64,000 nt of DNA from Cutibacterium porci. GTDB lineage: Bacteria; Actinomycetota; Actinomycetes; Propionibacteriales; Propionibacteriaceae. The stretch covers positions 124,001-188,000 of the forward strand of contig NZ_VUMG01000001.1 of the NCBI RefSeq assembly GCF_009696315.1. The letters run 5' to 3'. The notes under the pieces were generated by a model that had not been told where the DNA came from, did no database searches, and saw only the letters and a list, made by a program, of their open reading frames with translations. Made by a program: the position numbers and the translations under genes. Shown piece after piece: positions 54,002-63,901 of this stretch (its first letter is position 1; each line of letters starts with the position of its first letter).

Positions 54002-55147
54002 TCAGCGTCCGAACTCCTCCCGGACCGCCTGTTCCACCGCCTGACTGAGCAGGGCCCCTGCCCGAGACATCGAAACCTCTGGATCCGGCTCGACGTCGGC
54101 CAGGCTGATGATTCGCTGGAAGGCGCGACGTTTTTCGTCGGGGAGGTCGCACCTTCCGCACACCGCCCACACCGGGACGCCGGCGTCCAGAGCAATCTTG
54201 CGGATGGTGTCGGGGAGCTTGCCGAGCAGGGTCTGCTCGTCGAGTCTGCCCTCCCCGGTGATGACCAACCCGGCCGCATTGATACGCGACACCGCCTTCG
54301 CCCATCCGAGCACGGCAGCTGCTCCCGGTCGGTACTTGGCTCCCAGACAGCGAAGTGCCCAACCAACTCCACCGGCGGCACCCGATCCTGGGTCGTCGCG
54401 GTACGCGCTACCGATAGCCGGCTCCATCAGGTCGGCGAGCCGAGTCAGACCAGCCTCAGCGACCGCAACGCCCTCGTGGTCCAAGCCCTTCTGAGGGCCG
54501 AACACGGCGGCCGCACCTTGTGGCCCAAGCAATGGCGAAGTGACGTCGCAAGCAACTGTCAGCTTGGCGCCCGACAATTTCCGATTGAGGCCGGACAGGT
54601 CGAGGCGCGAGAGTTCCGTCAACCCTGCTGCTCCGGGAGAAATCGGCGAGAGATTTTTGTCGAGTAGGCGCACACCGAGGGCTTCCAGCATTCCCGCGCC
54701 GCCATCAGTCGACGCCGACCCGCCAACCCCGACCGTGATGTCGGTTGCTCCTTTACGCAAAGCAGCTGCGATGACCTCGCCAAGGCCGCGACTAGATGCG
54801 ACCAAGCCGCGTCGCGAGTTCGGCGGCCCGGATACCCGATCCGCTCGTTCTAGGCCACAACACGTCGCCATTTCAATGACGGCATGGTTGTCTCGCATTG
54901 CGTAATCGACGTCTGCGAGATCTCCTGTGGCACCGTGACACTTGACAGTGACAGCATGAAAACCGGCGGCTAGAACCGCCTCGACGGTCCCCTCGCCACC
55001 ATCAGCAACCGGGACCGTGATGACCTCACGATGCGGATCAGCCGCCAAATATCCCCGCTCAACCGCTCGGCAGGCTTTTCCCGAGCCCAATGAGCCCTTA
55101 AATGAGTCAACTGCTACGACCACCGGTGCATTCGGATCAGGACGCAT
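54002..55147 (-). CDS. Glycerate kinase
   Basis: A 381-residue glycerate kinase (GarK/GlxK family) that phosphorylates D-glycerate, usually giving 2-phosphoglycerate in this family. The front has VVVAVDSFKGSLGSGKA and VPVADGGEGT; the middle has ITVGVGGSASTDGGAGM, and late TGEGRLDEQTLLGK. Length is standard. I take the ATG at 55147 (MRPDPNAP); an ATG at 55186 would add 13 residues, and neither has a clear ribosome binding site. It is convergent with the response regulator and marks the right boundary of the cluster. Confidence 0.92.
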   Translation of the reverse strand: MRPDPNAPVVVAVDSFKGSLGSGKACRAVERGYLAADPHREVITVPVADGGEGTVEAVLAAGFHAVTVKCHGATGDLADVDYAMRDNHAVIEMATCCGLERADRVSGPPNSRRGLVASSRGLGEVIAAALRKGATDITVGVGGSASTDGGAGMLEALGVRLLDKNLSPISPGAAGLTELSRLDLSGLNRKLSGAKLTVACDVTSPLLGPQGAAAVFGPQKGLDHEGVAVAEAGLTRLADLMEPAIGSAYRDDPGSGAAGGVGWALRCLGAKYRPGAAAVLGWAKAVSRINAAGLVITGEGRLDEQTLLGKLPDTIRKIALDAGVPVWAVCGRCDLPDEKRRAFQRIISLADVEPDPEVSMSRAGALLSQAVEQAVREEFGR

Positions 55148-55300
55148 GCTCTCAGCATGGCACGCCAGCATGTCATGGTCCGCCACCGGCTCCTCCGCTG
55201 ACTAGAGACACTTCTCCCCTGCCAAGCCCGATGCCATCACTTCCCCGCCCCGACACGCACGATGTCGGTACTTTTCGCCACAACCCGTACACTCGGGGTC

Positions 55301-55516
55301 ATGGTGAATCGCGCCTACCTGTCCTTGAGTGTTCTTGCCCTCGTGTTGTGGGTGGCCGCGTACCGTCATCTACCCGGCTGGGCAGCTGGGATAACACTGG
55401 CGGGCATCGTGCTGTTCTCATTGTTCTGCGAGTGGTCACGTGTGCGCACTCTGGCGCGCATTGGCAAGTCTCGCAGAACCGATGCCCGGAGCTCACGCGG
55501 TCGAAAACTGTCCTAA
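55301..55516 (+). CDS. Small membrane protein, two hydrophobic segments
   Basis: A 71-residue protein of unknown function with two membrane-spanning segments (AYLSLSVLALVLWVAAY and AAGITLAGIVLFSLFCEW) and a basic, probably cytoplasmic tail. TACACT at 55288-55293 lies seven bases before the ATG, which suggests a leaderless transcript and favours this start over the in-frame ATG at 55262. It is divergent from the glycerate kinase and upstream of the tRNA nucleotidyltransferase. Confidence 0.6.
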   Translation: MVNRAYLSLSVLALVLWVAAYRHLPGWAAGITLAGIVLFSLFCEWSRVRTLARIGKSRRTDARSSRGRKLS

Positions 55517-55599
55517 TCAGGATTCTGCGATCTTCAGGCTTACCTGGTTCCCACCGCGCACCAACCCCGACACAAACGTCGCGTAGGCTATTTGCCGCC

Positions 55600-57120
55600 A
55601 TGCCTGAGAAAAACGTCACCAGCACTACTACGCTGCCCACCGCCCTGCGCCCCAGCCCCGATGAATCTGGGATGACCGTGCCGCAATTACTCGAACACCG
55701 CATAGATGCGCTGTTCGAACACATCCCGTTGGTAGCCGAACTGGGCGAGGCCTTCGCACGGGCTGGTCACGACCTGTATCTCGTTGGCGGCTCGGTTCGC
55801 GACGCCCTCATGGGCCACTTGGGCCACGATCTCGACTTCACGACAGACGCCCGCCCCAATGACACTGAAGCGATCTTGCGGAAACGCACCCATGCGACGT
55901 GGGACATTGGCCGAGCCTTCGGAACGATCGGAGCTCAAGTCGACGATTGGGTGGTCGAGGTCACAACTTATCGAGCCGACGCTTACCATCCGGACTCGCG
56001 CAAGCCCGAGATCGTCTACGGCAACACGCTGGAAGATGATCTCATTCGTCGTGACTTCACTGTCAATGCGATGGCCCTTCACGCCGCCACCCGAACCTTC
56101 TCAGATCCTTACGCAGGCCTAGCTGACATCGTGGCGGGAGTACTGCGCACGCCTTTCCCTCCTCAGCGATCTTTCAGCGACGATCCACTGCGGATGATGC
56201 GAGCGGCACGCTTCACCTCTCAACTGGGCTTCACCGTTACTGACGACGTCCGTGACGCCATGACCGACATGGCGGCTCGTATCGAGATCATCTCAGCTGA
56301 GCGCGTCCGCGATGAAATCTCGAAGACCCTCCTCACCGACCATCCGAGACAGGGGCTAGATCTCCTCGTGACTACGGGAATCGCCGATTATGTGTTGCCC
56401 GAGCTCCCGGCGCTGCGCCTCGAACGCGACGAGCACCACCGTCACAAGGACGTCTATGAACACTCCTTGACAGTGCTGGATCAGTCAATCGACCTTGAGA
56501 AGCGTCGCGGCCATGACCCGGACCTTACGGGTCGTTTGGCAGCCCTGCTTCACGACATCGGCAAGCCCTCAACGCGCAGGTTCGAGCCGGGCGGCAAGGT
56601 GAGCTTCCATCATCATGACGTCGTCGGAGCGAAAATGGCGCGCAAGAGACTTAAAGCGCTCTCCTACCCCGGCCAAGTCGTCAAGGATGTCTCCAAGCTC
56701 GTCGAATTGCACTTGCGCTTCCATGGCTACGGCGACCAGGGGTGGACTGACTCGGCAGTTCGTCGTTATGTCCGCGACGCCGGCGACCAGCTGGAGCGCC
56801 TCCACATCCTCACCCGATCTGACTGCACAACCCGCAATCGTCGCAAAGCTGAGCGGCTGGAATTCGCCTACGACGATCTGGAGGCCCGTATCGCCGATCT
56901 GACTGCCAAGGAAGAGCTCGCTGCTATCCGACCCGACCTTGACGGTCAGCAAATCATGGCGACGTTGGGTATCGGACCGGGACCAGAGGTTGGTAAGGCG
57001 TACAAGTTCCTGCTCAACCTTCGATTGGATGAAGGGCCGCGCACGCCCGAGGAAGCTAAGAGCGCGCTCCTATCCTGGTGGGCCAAGCAGGGGCACGAAG
57101 CTACTGATGGTCACAGCTAA
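55600..57120 (+). CDS. CCA tRNA nucleotidyltransferase
   Basis: A 506-residue class II nucleotidyltransferase that adds or repairs the 3'-CCA end of tRNAs (PcnA/Cca family). The catalytic head has LVGGSVRDALMGHLGHDLDFTT, with the metal-binding DxD in HDLDFT. RRDFTVNAMA and the arginine-rich nucleotide pocket follow, then an HD domain (HDIGKPSTRR, about residue 315). This is the standard actinobacterial form with a C-terminal HD domain. Start ATG at 55600 (MPEKNVTS); the frame continues upstream but without conservation. Confidence 0.93.
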   Translation: MPEKNVTSTTTLPTALRPSPDESGMTVPQLLEHRIDALFEHIPLVAELGEAFARAGHDLYLVGGSVRDALMGHLGHDLDFTTDARPNDTEAILRKRTHATWDIGRAFGTIGAQVDDWVVEVTTYRADAYHPDSRKPEIVYGNTLEDDLIRRDFTVNAMALHAATRTFSDPYAGLADIVAGVLRTPFPPQRSFSDDPLRMMRAARFTSQLGFTVTDDVRDAMTDMAARIEIISAERVRDEISKTLLTDHPRQGLDLLVTTGIADYVLPELPALRLERDEHHRHKDVYEHSLTVLDQSIDLEKRRGHDPDLTGRLAALLHDIGKPSTRRFEPGGKVSFHHHDVVGAKMARKRLKALSYPGQVVKDVSKLVELHLRFHGYGDQGWTDSAVRRYVRDAGDQLERLHILTRSDCTTRNRRKAERLEFAYDDLEARIADLTAKEELAAIRPDLDGQQIMATLGIGPGPEVGKAYKFLLNLRLDEGPRTPEEAKSALLSWWAKQGHEATDGHS

Positions 57121-57139
57121 ACGACGTCAGCCAACTACC

Positions 57140-59275
57140 ATGGCACACGTGCCTTCTCCTTCCCGCCTTCGCCCTGCCGTCTGGCTGCTGGGCTTATTGA
57201 TGGTCCTGGCGACTGTCCTGGCGGAATCATCCCCTGCTCAGGCGCGCACCACCTCCGAACTCCTCAAAGTGACGATTACCTCTGTCACGCCACCAACCGG
57301 TGATCCCAAAACTCCCATCACGATCCGGGGAACTGTCACGAACACGTCCTCGGTATCTATGACGTGGGTGCAAGCGTCGTTTTGGCGATCCCAAGATGAG
57401 ATCAATGACACCCGGGACCTCTCTGACCTCTTAGCGGCGCCGACAACCGTGCCGGTAGGGATGCGTTGGTACAAGGAACCGAAAGAGGCGTCGATTTCTA
57501 ACATCACAGATCCGGAGGCCAATCAGACTTTCAAGCCGGGAGATACCGGGTCGTTCACCGTCACTGGTACGCCAGCTCAAATGGGTATGACGTCGCCAAA
57601 TGCCGTCTATGCGGTGGGGGTGCATGTACAGGCGACACCGGGGAACCAGGCGCGGCGTACCGTCGGGCGGGCACGGGTGCTCACAGTCCTCTCGGATACC
57701 CATACCAGCGCGAATCTCACCCCCGTCATCGTGCTGTCCGCTCCGCCATCGAGGCGTATTGACGGCTCTTTCACCGACGAGTCTCTTTCCGACGACATCG
57801 TAGAGCGGTTGATACCCCTCGCCGAGGCGGCACATACCCGAGATGCCACCGTGCTCGTCGATCCGAGTCTGATTGATGACGCACGTGCCATGGCGGCGGG
57901 GTATGTGGTAGGTGGCAAGGATTCTCACACTGTCACCGGGACTGGCCAGGAGCGAGCCAAGGAATGGCTTAGCCTCGTCGAACCTCTCCTATCGTCTGGT
58001 CGGGCGTACCGCCTGCCCTACGGGAATGCTGATGTGGTCGGGATAGTCCGGCAGGGGCGCTCCGGTCTTTTAACGTCCGTCAAACATGCTGTCGACCCTT
58101 CCAACCCTGCGGCACATTTACCCTTGGCGATCATCGATCCCGCCGCCGAACTCGATGATCCGTCCTTCAAAACCTTGGCGAAAGAGCTCTCCCCCTCCAT
58201 CGTGCTGACGTGCGCGGCGGCGACTCCTAATGGGGTGCGCGAGGAGTCTGGGGTCAAGATCATTGGGCTGACCGACATGGTTCGCACCGGCGGCCATCCC
58301 CAGTCGAGCAGCGATTCTCAGCGGCGCGGAATTCTGCTATCCCAGGCCCTCCTCATGACTCGTGACTCAATCCCCGCTGTCACCCTCGTGACGACGATGG
58401 ACGACATCCAGGCAACTGCCCCCGTCGGCTGGCTCCACCTACGGAATCTGTCGACAATTCTGTCTGGGGCGAAACCGGGTCTGCATTTGTCGGAAAGCCG
58501 CGGCGGAAATACGGTCCTCAAGAATTCGTGGTGGCAAGTCCAGCACGATGTGGGCGTCGATGCCGACGGCTGGTCAGATTTAGTTGGGGCCTCGCCAGAG
58601 ATGGCATCTTTAACCTCGGCGAAATTTGTCAGCCGGGCGCTGTCGTCGTCACTCAAGGACCGGGAAGCGTGGGCTGCCGACGTTATGCGTCCCGCGACGC
58701 AAGTTATTGCCGGTAACGGTCTGGTCTTGCACTCGGCTTCTCAGTTCGTCATGTCGTCGTCGCGTAACGACTTCCCGCTCACAGTCACGAATTCATTAGC
58801 GCAGCCGGTTCGGGTCAAGGTCGTAGTCACGTCCGAAAACCCGCAGCGCATCGACATTCCGGACACCCAAGTTGTGGTGATACAGCCCAAGGAGACGCAA
58901 ACCATCAGGTTCGCTCCGAAAGCGAGTTCAAACGGCGTCGTTGAGATGCAGGCTCACTTGTCGACTCCGTCGGGACGGCTTCTGGGTTCGCAGACGCGGT
59001 TCGTCGTTAAAGCTACCCAGATGGATGACGTCGGATGGATCATCATCGTCGTATCGGCGTTAGTACTCGTCATCGCGACCGTTTTGAGGATCCGTCAGGT
59101 GGCCGCGAGCTCCGGGCCTGATGCCGACGCCCCAGATGCCCAGGCGCCCGCAACGAAGGTCGATGACATTTCTGCCGACTCACCGGTCTCCACCGCACAA
59201 CAGGGCCACAACACAGCCGCGCGCGACGATTCTGCACCGGGATCCCCTGCCGACACCGACGACCCCACCGTGTGA
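57140..59275 (+). CDS. Secreted membrane-anchored DUF6049-like protein
   Basis: About 711 residues. There is a clear N-terminal signal sequence (LRPAVWLLGLLMVLATVLA, cleavage likely after SSPAQA) and a C-terminal membrane segment (VGWIIIVVSALVLVIATVL) followed by an acidic tail, so most of the protein is outside the cell. Early and late parts look like immunoglobulin-type beta domains. It matches the DUF6049 family, which in actinobacteria sits between the CCA-adding enzyme and murJ and is thought to work in the envelope. Two ATG codons (57107 and 57140) are possible. Confidence 0.75.
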   Translation: MAHVPSPSRLRPAVWLLGLLMVLATVLAESSPAQARTTSELLKVTITSVTPPTGDPKTPITIRGTVTNTSSVSMTWVQASFWRSQDEINDTRDLSDLLAAPTTVPVGMRWYKEPKEASISNITDPEANQTFKPGDTGSFTVTGTPAQMGMTSPNAVYAVGVHVQATPGNQARRTVGRARVLTVLSDTHTSANLTPVIVLSAPPSRRIDGSFTDESLSDDIVERLIPLAEAAHTRDATVLVDPSLIDDARAMAAGYVVGGKDSHTVTGTGQERAKEWLSLVEPLLSSGRAYRLPYGNADVVGIVRQGRSGLLTSVKHAVDPSNPAAHLPLAIIDPAAELDDPSFKTLAKELSPSIVLTCAAATPNGVREESGVKIIGLTDMVRTGGHPQSSSDSQRRGILLSQALLMTRDSIPAVTLVTTMDDIQATAPVGWLHLRNLSTILSGAKPGLHLSESRGGNTVLKNSWWQVQHDVGVDADGWSDLVGASPEMASLTSAKFVSRALSSSLKDREAWAADVMRPATQVIAGNGLVLHSASQFVMSSSRNDFPLTVTNSLAQPVRVKVVVTSENPQRIDIPDTQVVVIQPKETQTIRFAPKASSNGVVEMQAHLSTPSGRLLGSQTRFVVKATQMDDVGWIIIVVSALVLVIATVLRIRQVAASSGPDADAPDAQAPATKVDDISADSPVSTAQQGHNTAARDDSAPGSPADTDDPTV

Positions 59276-59277
59276 CA

Positions 59278-59297
59278 ATCCCCGGAGTTCCGGGGAT
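59278..59297. promoter_or_regulatory. Perfect 9-bp inverted repeat between two envelope genes
   Basis: ATCCCCGGA and TCCGGGGAT flank a two-base centre (GT). The repeat starts three bases after the DUF6049-like stop and ends 46 bases before the pseudokinase start. Without a T run it is more likely an operator or mRNA hairpin than an intrinsic terminator. Confidence 0.5.
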
Positions 59298-59343
59298 GGA
59301 TCGGTATCGTTGACGATGCACGTTTGGATCGCAGGAGGTGGCA

Positions 59344-61143
59344 GTGTCAATCGACGACCCCGGCGACCGCTACCGCGATCCGGATGGCCTGAGCTCCTTT
59401 GAGGCCGACGATCTCCCTGATCTCTCTGCGGGGTCGTTCCTTGGCGGGCGTTACCGCCTCGACCAAGAGCTTTCGCACCCGGAATCGTCATTGATGTGGC
59501 GGGCCTTCGACACTAAGCTCCACCGCCCAGTGCTTATCCACGCTTTGGCCCCACATGGTCGTCGTACCCCTGCTGTCCTTGATGCTGCTCGGCGCGCTGC
59601 CGTTGCAACTGATTCACGCTTCTTGCGGGTCCTTGACGCCGTTGTTGCCGGACCGGGAGAACCTGCCTCGTGGATCGTCAGCGAGTACGCGCGAGGGAAG
59701 TCAGTCGAGGAGCTGCTAGAAACCGGGCCGCTATCGGCATTAGAAGCGGCTTGGATCGCCCATGAGATTGCTGATGCGATGGCCCCGTTGCATGCCCAGG
59801 GGGTCTTCCATGAGCGGATCAGCCCTGGCACCGTGTTGGTCACCTCAACCGGAAACCTCAAAATCAGTGGTCTCCTTATTGAGGCTGCACTGCATCCACG
59901 ACCGGGCGACACTTCACGTCCCTGGCCTGACCGCGAGGCCGCTGATGTGACAGATATTGGCCGCGTCCTCTACGCCTGCCTGGTATCTCGATGGCCCAAC
60001 GGGCAAGGGCACCGCCCTTCCGTAGAACGAGCAACGACTATGTCGTGGGGCCTGCCACCAGCGCCAACGGATGCTCATGGCTGGCTCACTCCTCGCGAGG
60101 TGCGCGCCGGGGTCTCTCCCGCCCTCGACATCCTCTGCGACCAGATCCTTGCCCAGGTTCCTCGCTATAACGAGGTGCCGTTGCGCACCGCTAACGAAAT
60201 CGCGCAATCGCTGGGACGGACCCTAGGATCTGCCGACGCCGCCGCCGATTTGGAGCGCCGCATCCGTTTCCCTGTGGGCCCGGCGTCTCGGCTAGGAGAC
60301 GAGCCATGGCACTCAGACGAGCCCTCAGAGCCAATGGCACCCCAGGATGCTGATCAGCCTGAGCGTGCTGAGGAGTACGGCCCTGACGAGGAAGGTTACT
60401 GGTCTCCGGAGGCTGCTGCCGGCGAGTGGGGCCGCCTCCCAGGGCCAGTGCCGTGGTCGAGCAATAACGACCCTGACACCACCCAGCTGACCCCCGACAA
60501 TTGGTCAGAAGACGACAACGAGCGAGAGCTCGCAAAGGCCCGCCCCCACAATCGGCGCTGGCCTCCGTTCCTCATGGCTGCCGTAGCTGTCGTCATGGTT
60601 GTGTGCCTCATCGCGGTTGGGGTGCGTCATTCCGACAGCGGGGCCTCGCGGGGAGCCAGCCAACCAACAGCTGTCAGGGTCGCGCATGTTCAGGAATTCG
60701 ATCCTGTCGAGGACGGCGGCGACGCTAAGGAGAACGACGAGCAGGTGAAGCTCGCTACCGACGGGGATCCTTCGACGGCTTGGCACACCGTCGTCTACCG
60801 AAACTCGGCGAAACTCGGGAACCTCAAACCCGGCGTCGGGCTCGTCGTCGATTTGGGTCAGGTAACAGAGATCACCTCGGTGAAGGTGCTATTGGTAGGT
60901 TCTGGCACGACTGTTTCGCTATGGAAACCCACCCATGACATTTCCTCGGGTGAGCCACCAATGACGACGATTAAGGACTGGACGCGCATTGCCGAAGAGT
61001 CGGGAGCCGGGACCACAGCGACATTGAAACCTTCGACGAGGGTTGAGACGAGACACCTGCTGGTGTACCTGACCGAACTTCCCCCGAAGTCGGCTGCCCG
61101 GTACCAGGGCGGGATCGCCGATATTGCCGTTACCGGCTCTTAA
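59344..61143 (+). CDS. Membrane pseudokinase with extracellular discoidin-like domain
   Basis: About 599 residues. The N-terminal kinase-like domain (about 30-285) has lost key residues: HER appears where HRD is expected (GVFHERISPGTVLVT) and KISG replaces DFG, so it is probably inactive. An acidic linker, one membrane segment (PFLMAAVAVVMVVCLIAVGV, about 415-435) and a C-terminal beta domain like F5/8 type C follow. This layout equals the C-terminal part of mycobacterial MviN/MurJ, which binds FhaA. A stand-alone form is common elsewhere in actinobacteria beside murJ. Start GTG at 59344 behind AGGAGG. Confidence 0.75.
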   Translation: MSIDDPGDRYRDPDGLSSFEADDLPDLSAGSFLGGRYRLDQELSHPESSLMWRAFDTKLHRPVLIHALAPHGRRTPAVLDAARRAAVATDSRFLRVLDAVVAGPGEPASWIVSEYARGKSVEELLETGPLSALEAAWIAHEIADAMAPLHAQGVFHERISPGTVLVTSTGNLKISGLLIEAALHPRPGDTSRPWPDREAADVTDIGRVLYACLVSRWPNGQGHRPSVERATTMSWGLPPAPTDAHGWLTPREVRAGVSPALDILCDQILAQVPRYNEVPLRTANEIAQSLGRTLGSADAAADLERRIRFPVGPASRLGDEPWHSDEPSEPMAPQDADQPERAEEYGPDEEGYWSPEAAAGEWGRLPGPVPWSSNNDPDTTQLTPDNWSEDDNERELAKARPHNRRWPPFLMAAVAVVMVVCLIAVGVRHSDSGASRGASQPTAVRVAHVQEFDPVEDGGDAKENDEQVKLATDGDPSTAWHTVVYRNSAKLGNLKPGVGLVVDLGQVTEITSVKVLLVGSGTTVSLWKPTHDISSGEPPMTTIKDWTRIAEESGAGTTATLKPSTRVETRHLLVYLTELPPKSAARYQGGIADIAVTGS

Positions 61144-61488
61144 TGGCCACCAAGGAAATACTCACAGCTGGCGTGGTGGGCAAGGCCGCGTGCAAAAACT
61201 CCCGACTCGCGGCCACATCCGGCCCTGGAGTTCCTGCCCCCGACCCGAGCTGACATTTTTCGTCACGAATGACCGCACATCTGAGGCATGACCACCGACT
61301 AACGCAACGGGGCCGTAACGCGGTACGCGTGCAACCGGGCGTAACCAGGTAGCGATGCCCAGGGCCGCGGAGCAATACGAGATAGGGCAATACGAGATGA
61401 GGCCACACGAGACACTGAACGCAGTGGTGCCCCGCGCACACCAGCGCGGGGCACCACCTGTCAACGGTCCATCAGGATCGGCGCAGGA
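61144..61488. other. Intergenic region with direct repeats and a long hairpin
   Basis: This 345-base gap separates convergent genes. It holds GCAATACGAGAT twice with a 15-base period (61372-61383 and 61387-61398). It also holds a 14-bp perfect hairpin, GTGGTGCCCCGCGC at 61424-61437 pairing with 61444-61457 across a six-base loop. The hairpin lies 31 bases after the glpK stop and probably ends the glpFK mRNA, although no T run follows on the minus strand. No gene is supported here. Confidence 0.6.
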
Positions 61489-63012
61489 TCACTCCTTAAC
61501 GTCGTCGTCCACCCAGTCGAATGTCTTGGTGACGGCCTTCTTCCAGTTGCGGAACAGACGCTCACGCTCACCATCGTCCATCTTGGGCTCCCAGCGCTTG
61601 TCCTCGGCCCAGTTGTCGGTGACGTCCTTCTCGCCCTCCCAGAAGCCGACAGCAATGCCAGCGGCGTAGGCGGCACCCAGAGCGGTGGTCTCGGCGACCA
61701 CCGGGCGAACCACCGGCACGTTGACCTGGTCGGCCTGGAACTGCATGAGGGTCTCGTTAGCGGTCATGCCACCGTCGACGCGTAGCTCCGTGAGCGGCAC
61801 GCCAGAGTCAGCGTTCATAGCCTCAAGAACCTCACGGGTCTGGAAGGCTGTCGACTCGAGCACTGCGCGGGCAATGTGGCCACGGTTGACGTAGCGGGTC
61901 AGGCCCACGAGAGCGCCACGGGCGTCAGGACGCCAGTACGGTGCGAACAGGCCGGAGAAGGCCGGCACGAAGTAGGCGCCACCATTGTCCTCGACGGTGT
62001 TGGCGAGAGCCTCGATCTCCGGGGCGGTCTCGAACATCTTGAGGTTGTCGCGCAGCCACTGGACCAACGATCCGGCGACGGCGATCGAGCCCTCCAGAGC
62101 GTAAACAGTGGGCTGGTCACCGATCTTGTAGCAGACGGTGGTCAGCAGACCGTTCTCGGAGAAGATAGCCTCCTCACCGGTGTTCATGAGCATGAAGCAG
62201 CCGGTGCCATAGGTGTTCTTCGCCATGCCCTTCTGGAAACAAGCCTGGCCGAAGGTGGCGGCTTGCTGGTCGCCGAGGATGCCCGAGATCGGGGTGTCGA
62301 TCAGCAGGCCATTCTTGCGACCGTAGCCGTAAATCTCAGAGGAGGACTTGATCTCGGGAAGCATGGACTTCGGGATTCCCATGACCTCGCACATCGAGTC
62401 ATCCCACTGCAGCTTGCGAACGTCCATGAGCATGGTACGGGAAGCGTTGGTCGGATCGGTGACATGTATGCCACCGTCAGTCCCGCCGGTCAGGTTCCAT
62501 AGCACCCAGGTGTCCATGTTGCCGAAGAGCAGATCGCCTGCCTCGGCCTTCTCGCGAGCACCCTCGACGTTGTCGAGAATCCACTTGACCTTCGGGCCGG
62601 AGAAGTAGGTCGACAGGCCGAGACCGCAGATGTCCTTGTAGCGGTCGGGCCCCTCGTCGCCGGCCAGCTCGTTACAGATCTTCTGGGTACGGGTGTCCTG
62701 CCACACGATGGCGTTGTACACCGGCTCACCGGTGTTCTTGTCCCACACCACTGCGGTTTCACGCTGGTTGGTAATACCAACGGCAGCAAGCTGGTGGCGG
62801 TTGATGTTGGCCTTGGTCAAGGCGAGTCCGACGACGTCGCGAACAGCCTCCCAGATCTCGATCGGGTCGTGCTCAACCCATCCGGCGCGCGGGAAGATCT
62901 GCTCGAACTCCTGTTGGCCAACGGCCACAATCTGGCCAGAATGATTGAAGATGATGGCACGGGCTGAGGTGGTGCCCTCGTCAATGGCGAGTACAAACTT
63001 CTCGTCGCTCAT
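61489..63012 (-). CDS. glpK: Glycerol kinase
   Basis: A 507-residue FGGY kinase that makes glycerol 3-phosphate from glycerol and ATP. The start [20 protein letters not shown] is the phosphate-binding loop; [20 protein letters not shown] and the C-terminal signature region [20 protein letters not shown] are typical of GlpK. Start at 63012 with AAAGG upstream; a longer frame to 63069 overlaps the intergenic spacer. It follows glpF with an 84-base gap, so the two form an operon for glycerol uptake and trapping. Confidence 0.97.
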   Translation of the reverse strand: MSDEKFVLAIDEGTTSARAIIFNHSGQIVAVGQQEFEQIFPRAGWVEHDPIEIWEAVRDVVGLALTKANINRHQLAAVGITNQRETAVVWDKNTGEPVYNAIVWQDTRTQKICNELAGDEGPDRYKDICGLGLSTYFSGPKVKWILDNVEGAREKAEAGDLLFGNMDTWVLWNLTGGTDGGIHVTDPTNASRTMLMDVRKLQWDDSMCEVMGIPKSMLPEIKSSSEIYGYGRKNGLLIDTPISGILGDQQAATFGQACFQKGMAKNTYGTGCFMLMNTGEEAIFSENGLLTTVCYKIGDQPTVYALEGSIAVAGSLVQWLRDNLKMFETAPEIEALANTVEDNGGAYFVPAFSGLFAPYWRPDARGALVGLTRYVNRGHIARAVLESTAFQTREVLEAMNADSGVPLTELRVDGGMTANETLMQFQADQVNVPVVRPVVAETTALGAAYAAGIAVGFWEGEKDVTDNWAEDKRWEPKMDDGERERLFRNWKKAVTKTFDWVDDDVKE

Positions 63013-63096
63013 GTTTGTTGCCTTTCTTGTCTGCATTGACGTGTATGAAAGATTACGACGACTGCGCAATCAGCATGTCCTGCGAGATGCCCACAC

Positions 63097-63849
63097 TCAC
63101 CAGAAAATGATGTAGGTGAGGGCAGCCAGGACAGCACCGATCAGCGGGCCAACGACCGGGACCCAGGCGTAGCCCCAATCGCTGCCACCCTTGCCCTTGA
63201 TGGGCAGAACGGCGTGGGCAATACGGGGAGCGAGGTCACGGGCCGGGTTGATGGCGTATCCGGTGGGGCCACCGAGGGAGGCGCCGATGGAAACGATGAG
63301 CAGGGCAACGGCCAGCGGGCCGATCGTCACACCCTGAGTGAAGCCGGAGATGATGACCCACAGCACGAGGACCCAGGTGCCGATGACCTCAGTCAGGCAG
63401 TTCCAGAAGCCGTTGCGGATCTCAGGGCCAGTGGCAAAGGTGCCGAGCTTGAGGGCGGGGTCGCAGTCTTCGTCATAGTGCTGCTTGTAGGCCAGCCAGC
63501 AGAGGACAGCACCGACGAAAGCACCGGCGAACTGAGCAAGGATGTAGATGGTGATGTTGCCAGCCGTCGCCGGGATGCCAGGGGCCAGATCCTTGCCAGC
63601 GATGGCCAGACCGACGGTCACGGCCGGGTTCAGGTGTCCACCGGTCTTGTAGGCCGCGTAGACACCGAACATCACGCCGAAGCCCCATCCCCAGTTGATC
63701 TGGAGGGAACCGGGGGCGTTGCCGTGGCCCTTGCTCTTGGGAAGGAGGTTGTTGGCGACGACGCCACAACCCAGGAGAATGAGGATCAAGGTGCCCAAGA
63801 ACTCCGACCCGAAGATCGTTGCGGCGGGCACCGCAGTTTCGAGAAGCAT
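63097..63849 (-). CDS. glpF: Glycerol facilitator (aquaglyceroporin)
   Basis: A 250-residue MIP-family channel with six membrane segments and the two half-helix motifs GGHLNPAVTVG and YAINPARDLAPR. The aspartate after the second NPAR motif is typical of glycerol-conducting members. It admits glycerol for GlpK. The ATG is preceded by AGGAG. A perfect dyad lies 18-36 bases upstream, a good position for a repressor. Confidence 0.95.
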   Translation of the reverse strand: MLLETAVPAATIFGSEFLGTLILILLGCGVVANNLLPKSKGHGNAPGSLQINWGWGFGVMFGVYAAYKTGGHLNPAVTVGLAIAGKDLAPGIPATAGNITIYILAQFAGAFVGAVLCWLAYKQHYDEDCDPALKLGTFATGPEIRNGFWNCLTEVIGTWVLVLWVIISGFTQGVTIGPLAVALLIVSIGASLGGPTGYAINPARDLAPRIAHAVLPIKGKGGSDWGYAWVPVVGPLIGAVLAALTYIIFW

Positions 63850-63866
63850 GAGGACTCCTTCGTCGT

Positions 63867-63901
63867 GGTGTCATCCATTGACACCGGTTTACTCGCCGGT
63901 G
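63867..63901. promoter_or_regulatory. Operator-like dyads upstream of glpF
   Basis: GGTGTCATCCATTGACACC at 63867-63885 is a dyad with perfect 7-bp arms and a 5-base centre. A second inverted repeat, CACCGG (63882-63887) with CCGGTG (63896-63901), overlaps its end. Both lie just upstream of the glpF ribosome binding site on the minus strand. They may form a repressor site for the glycerol operon; no regulator gene is in the window. Confidence 0.6.
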
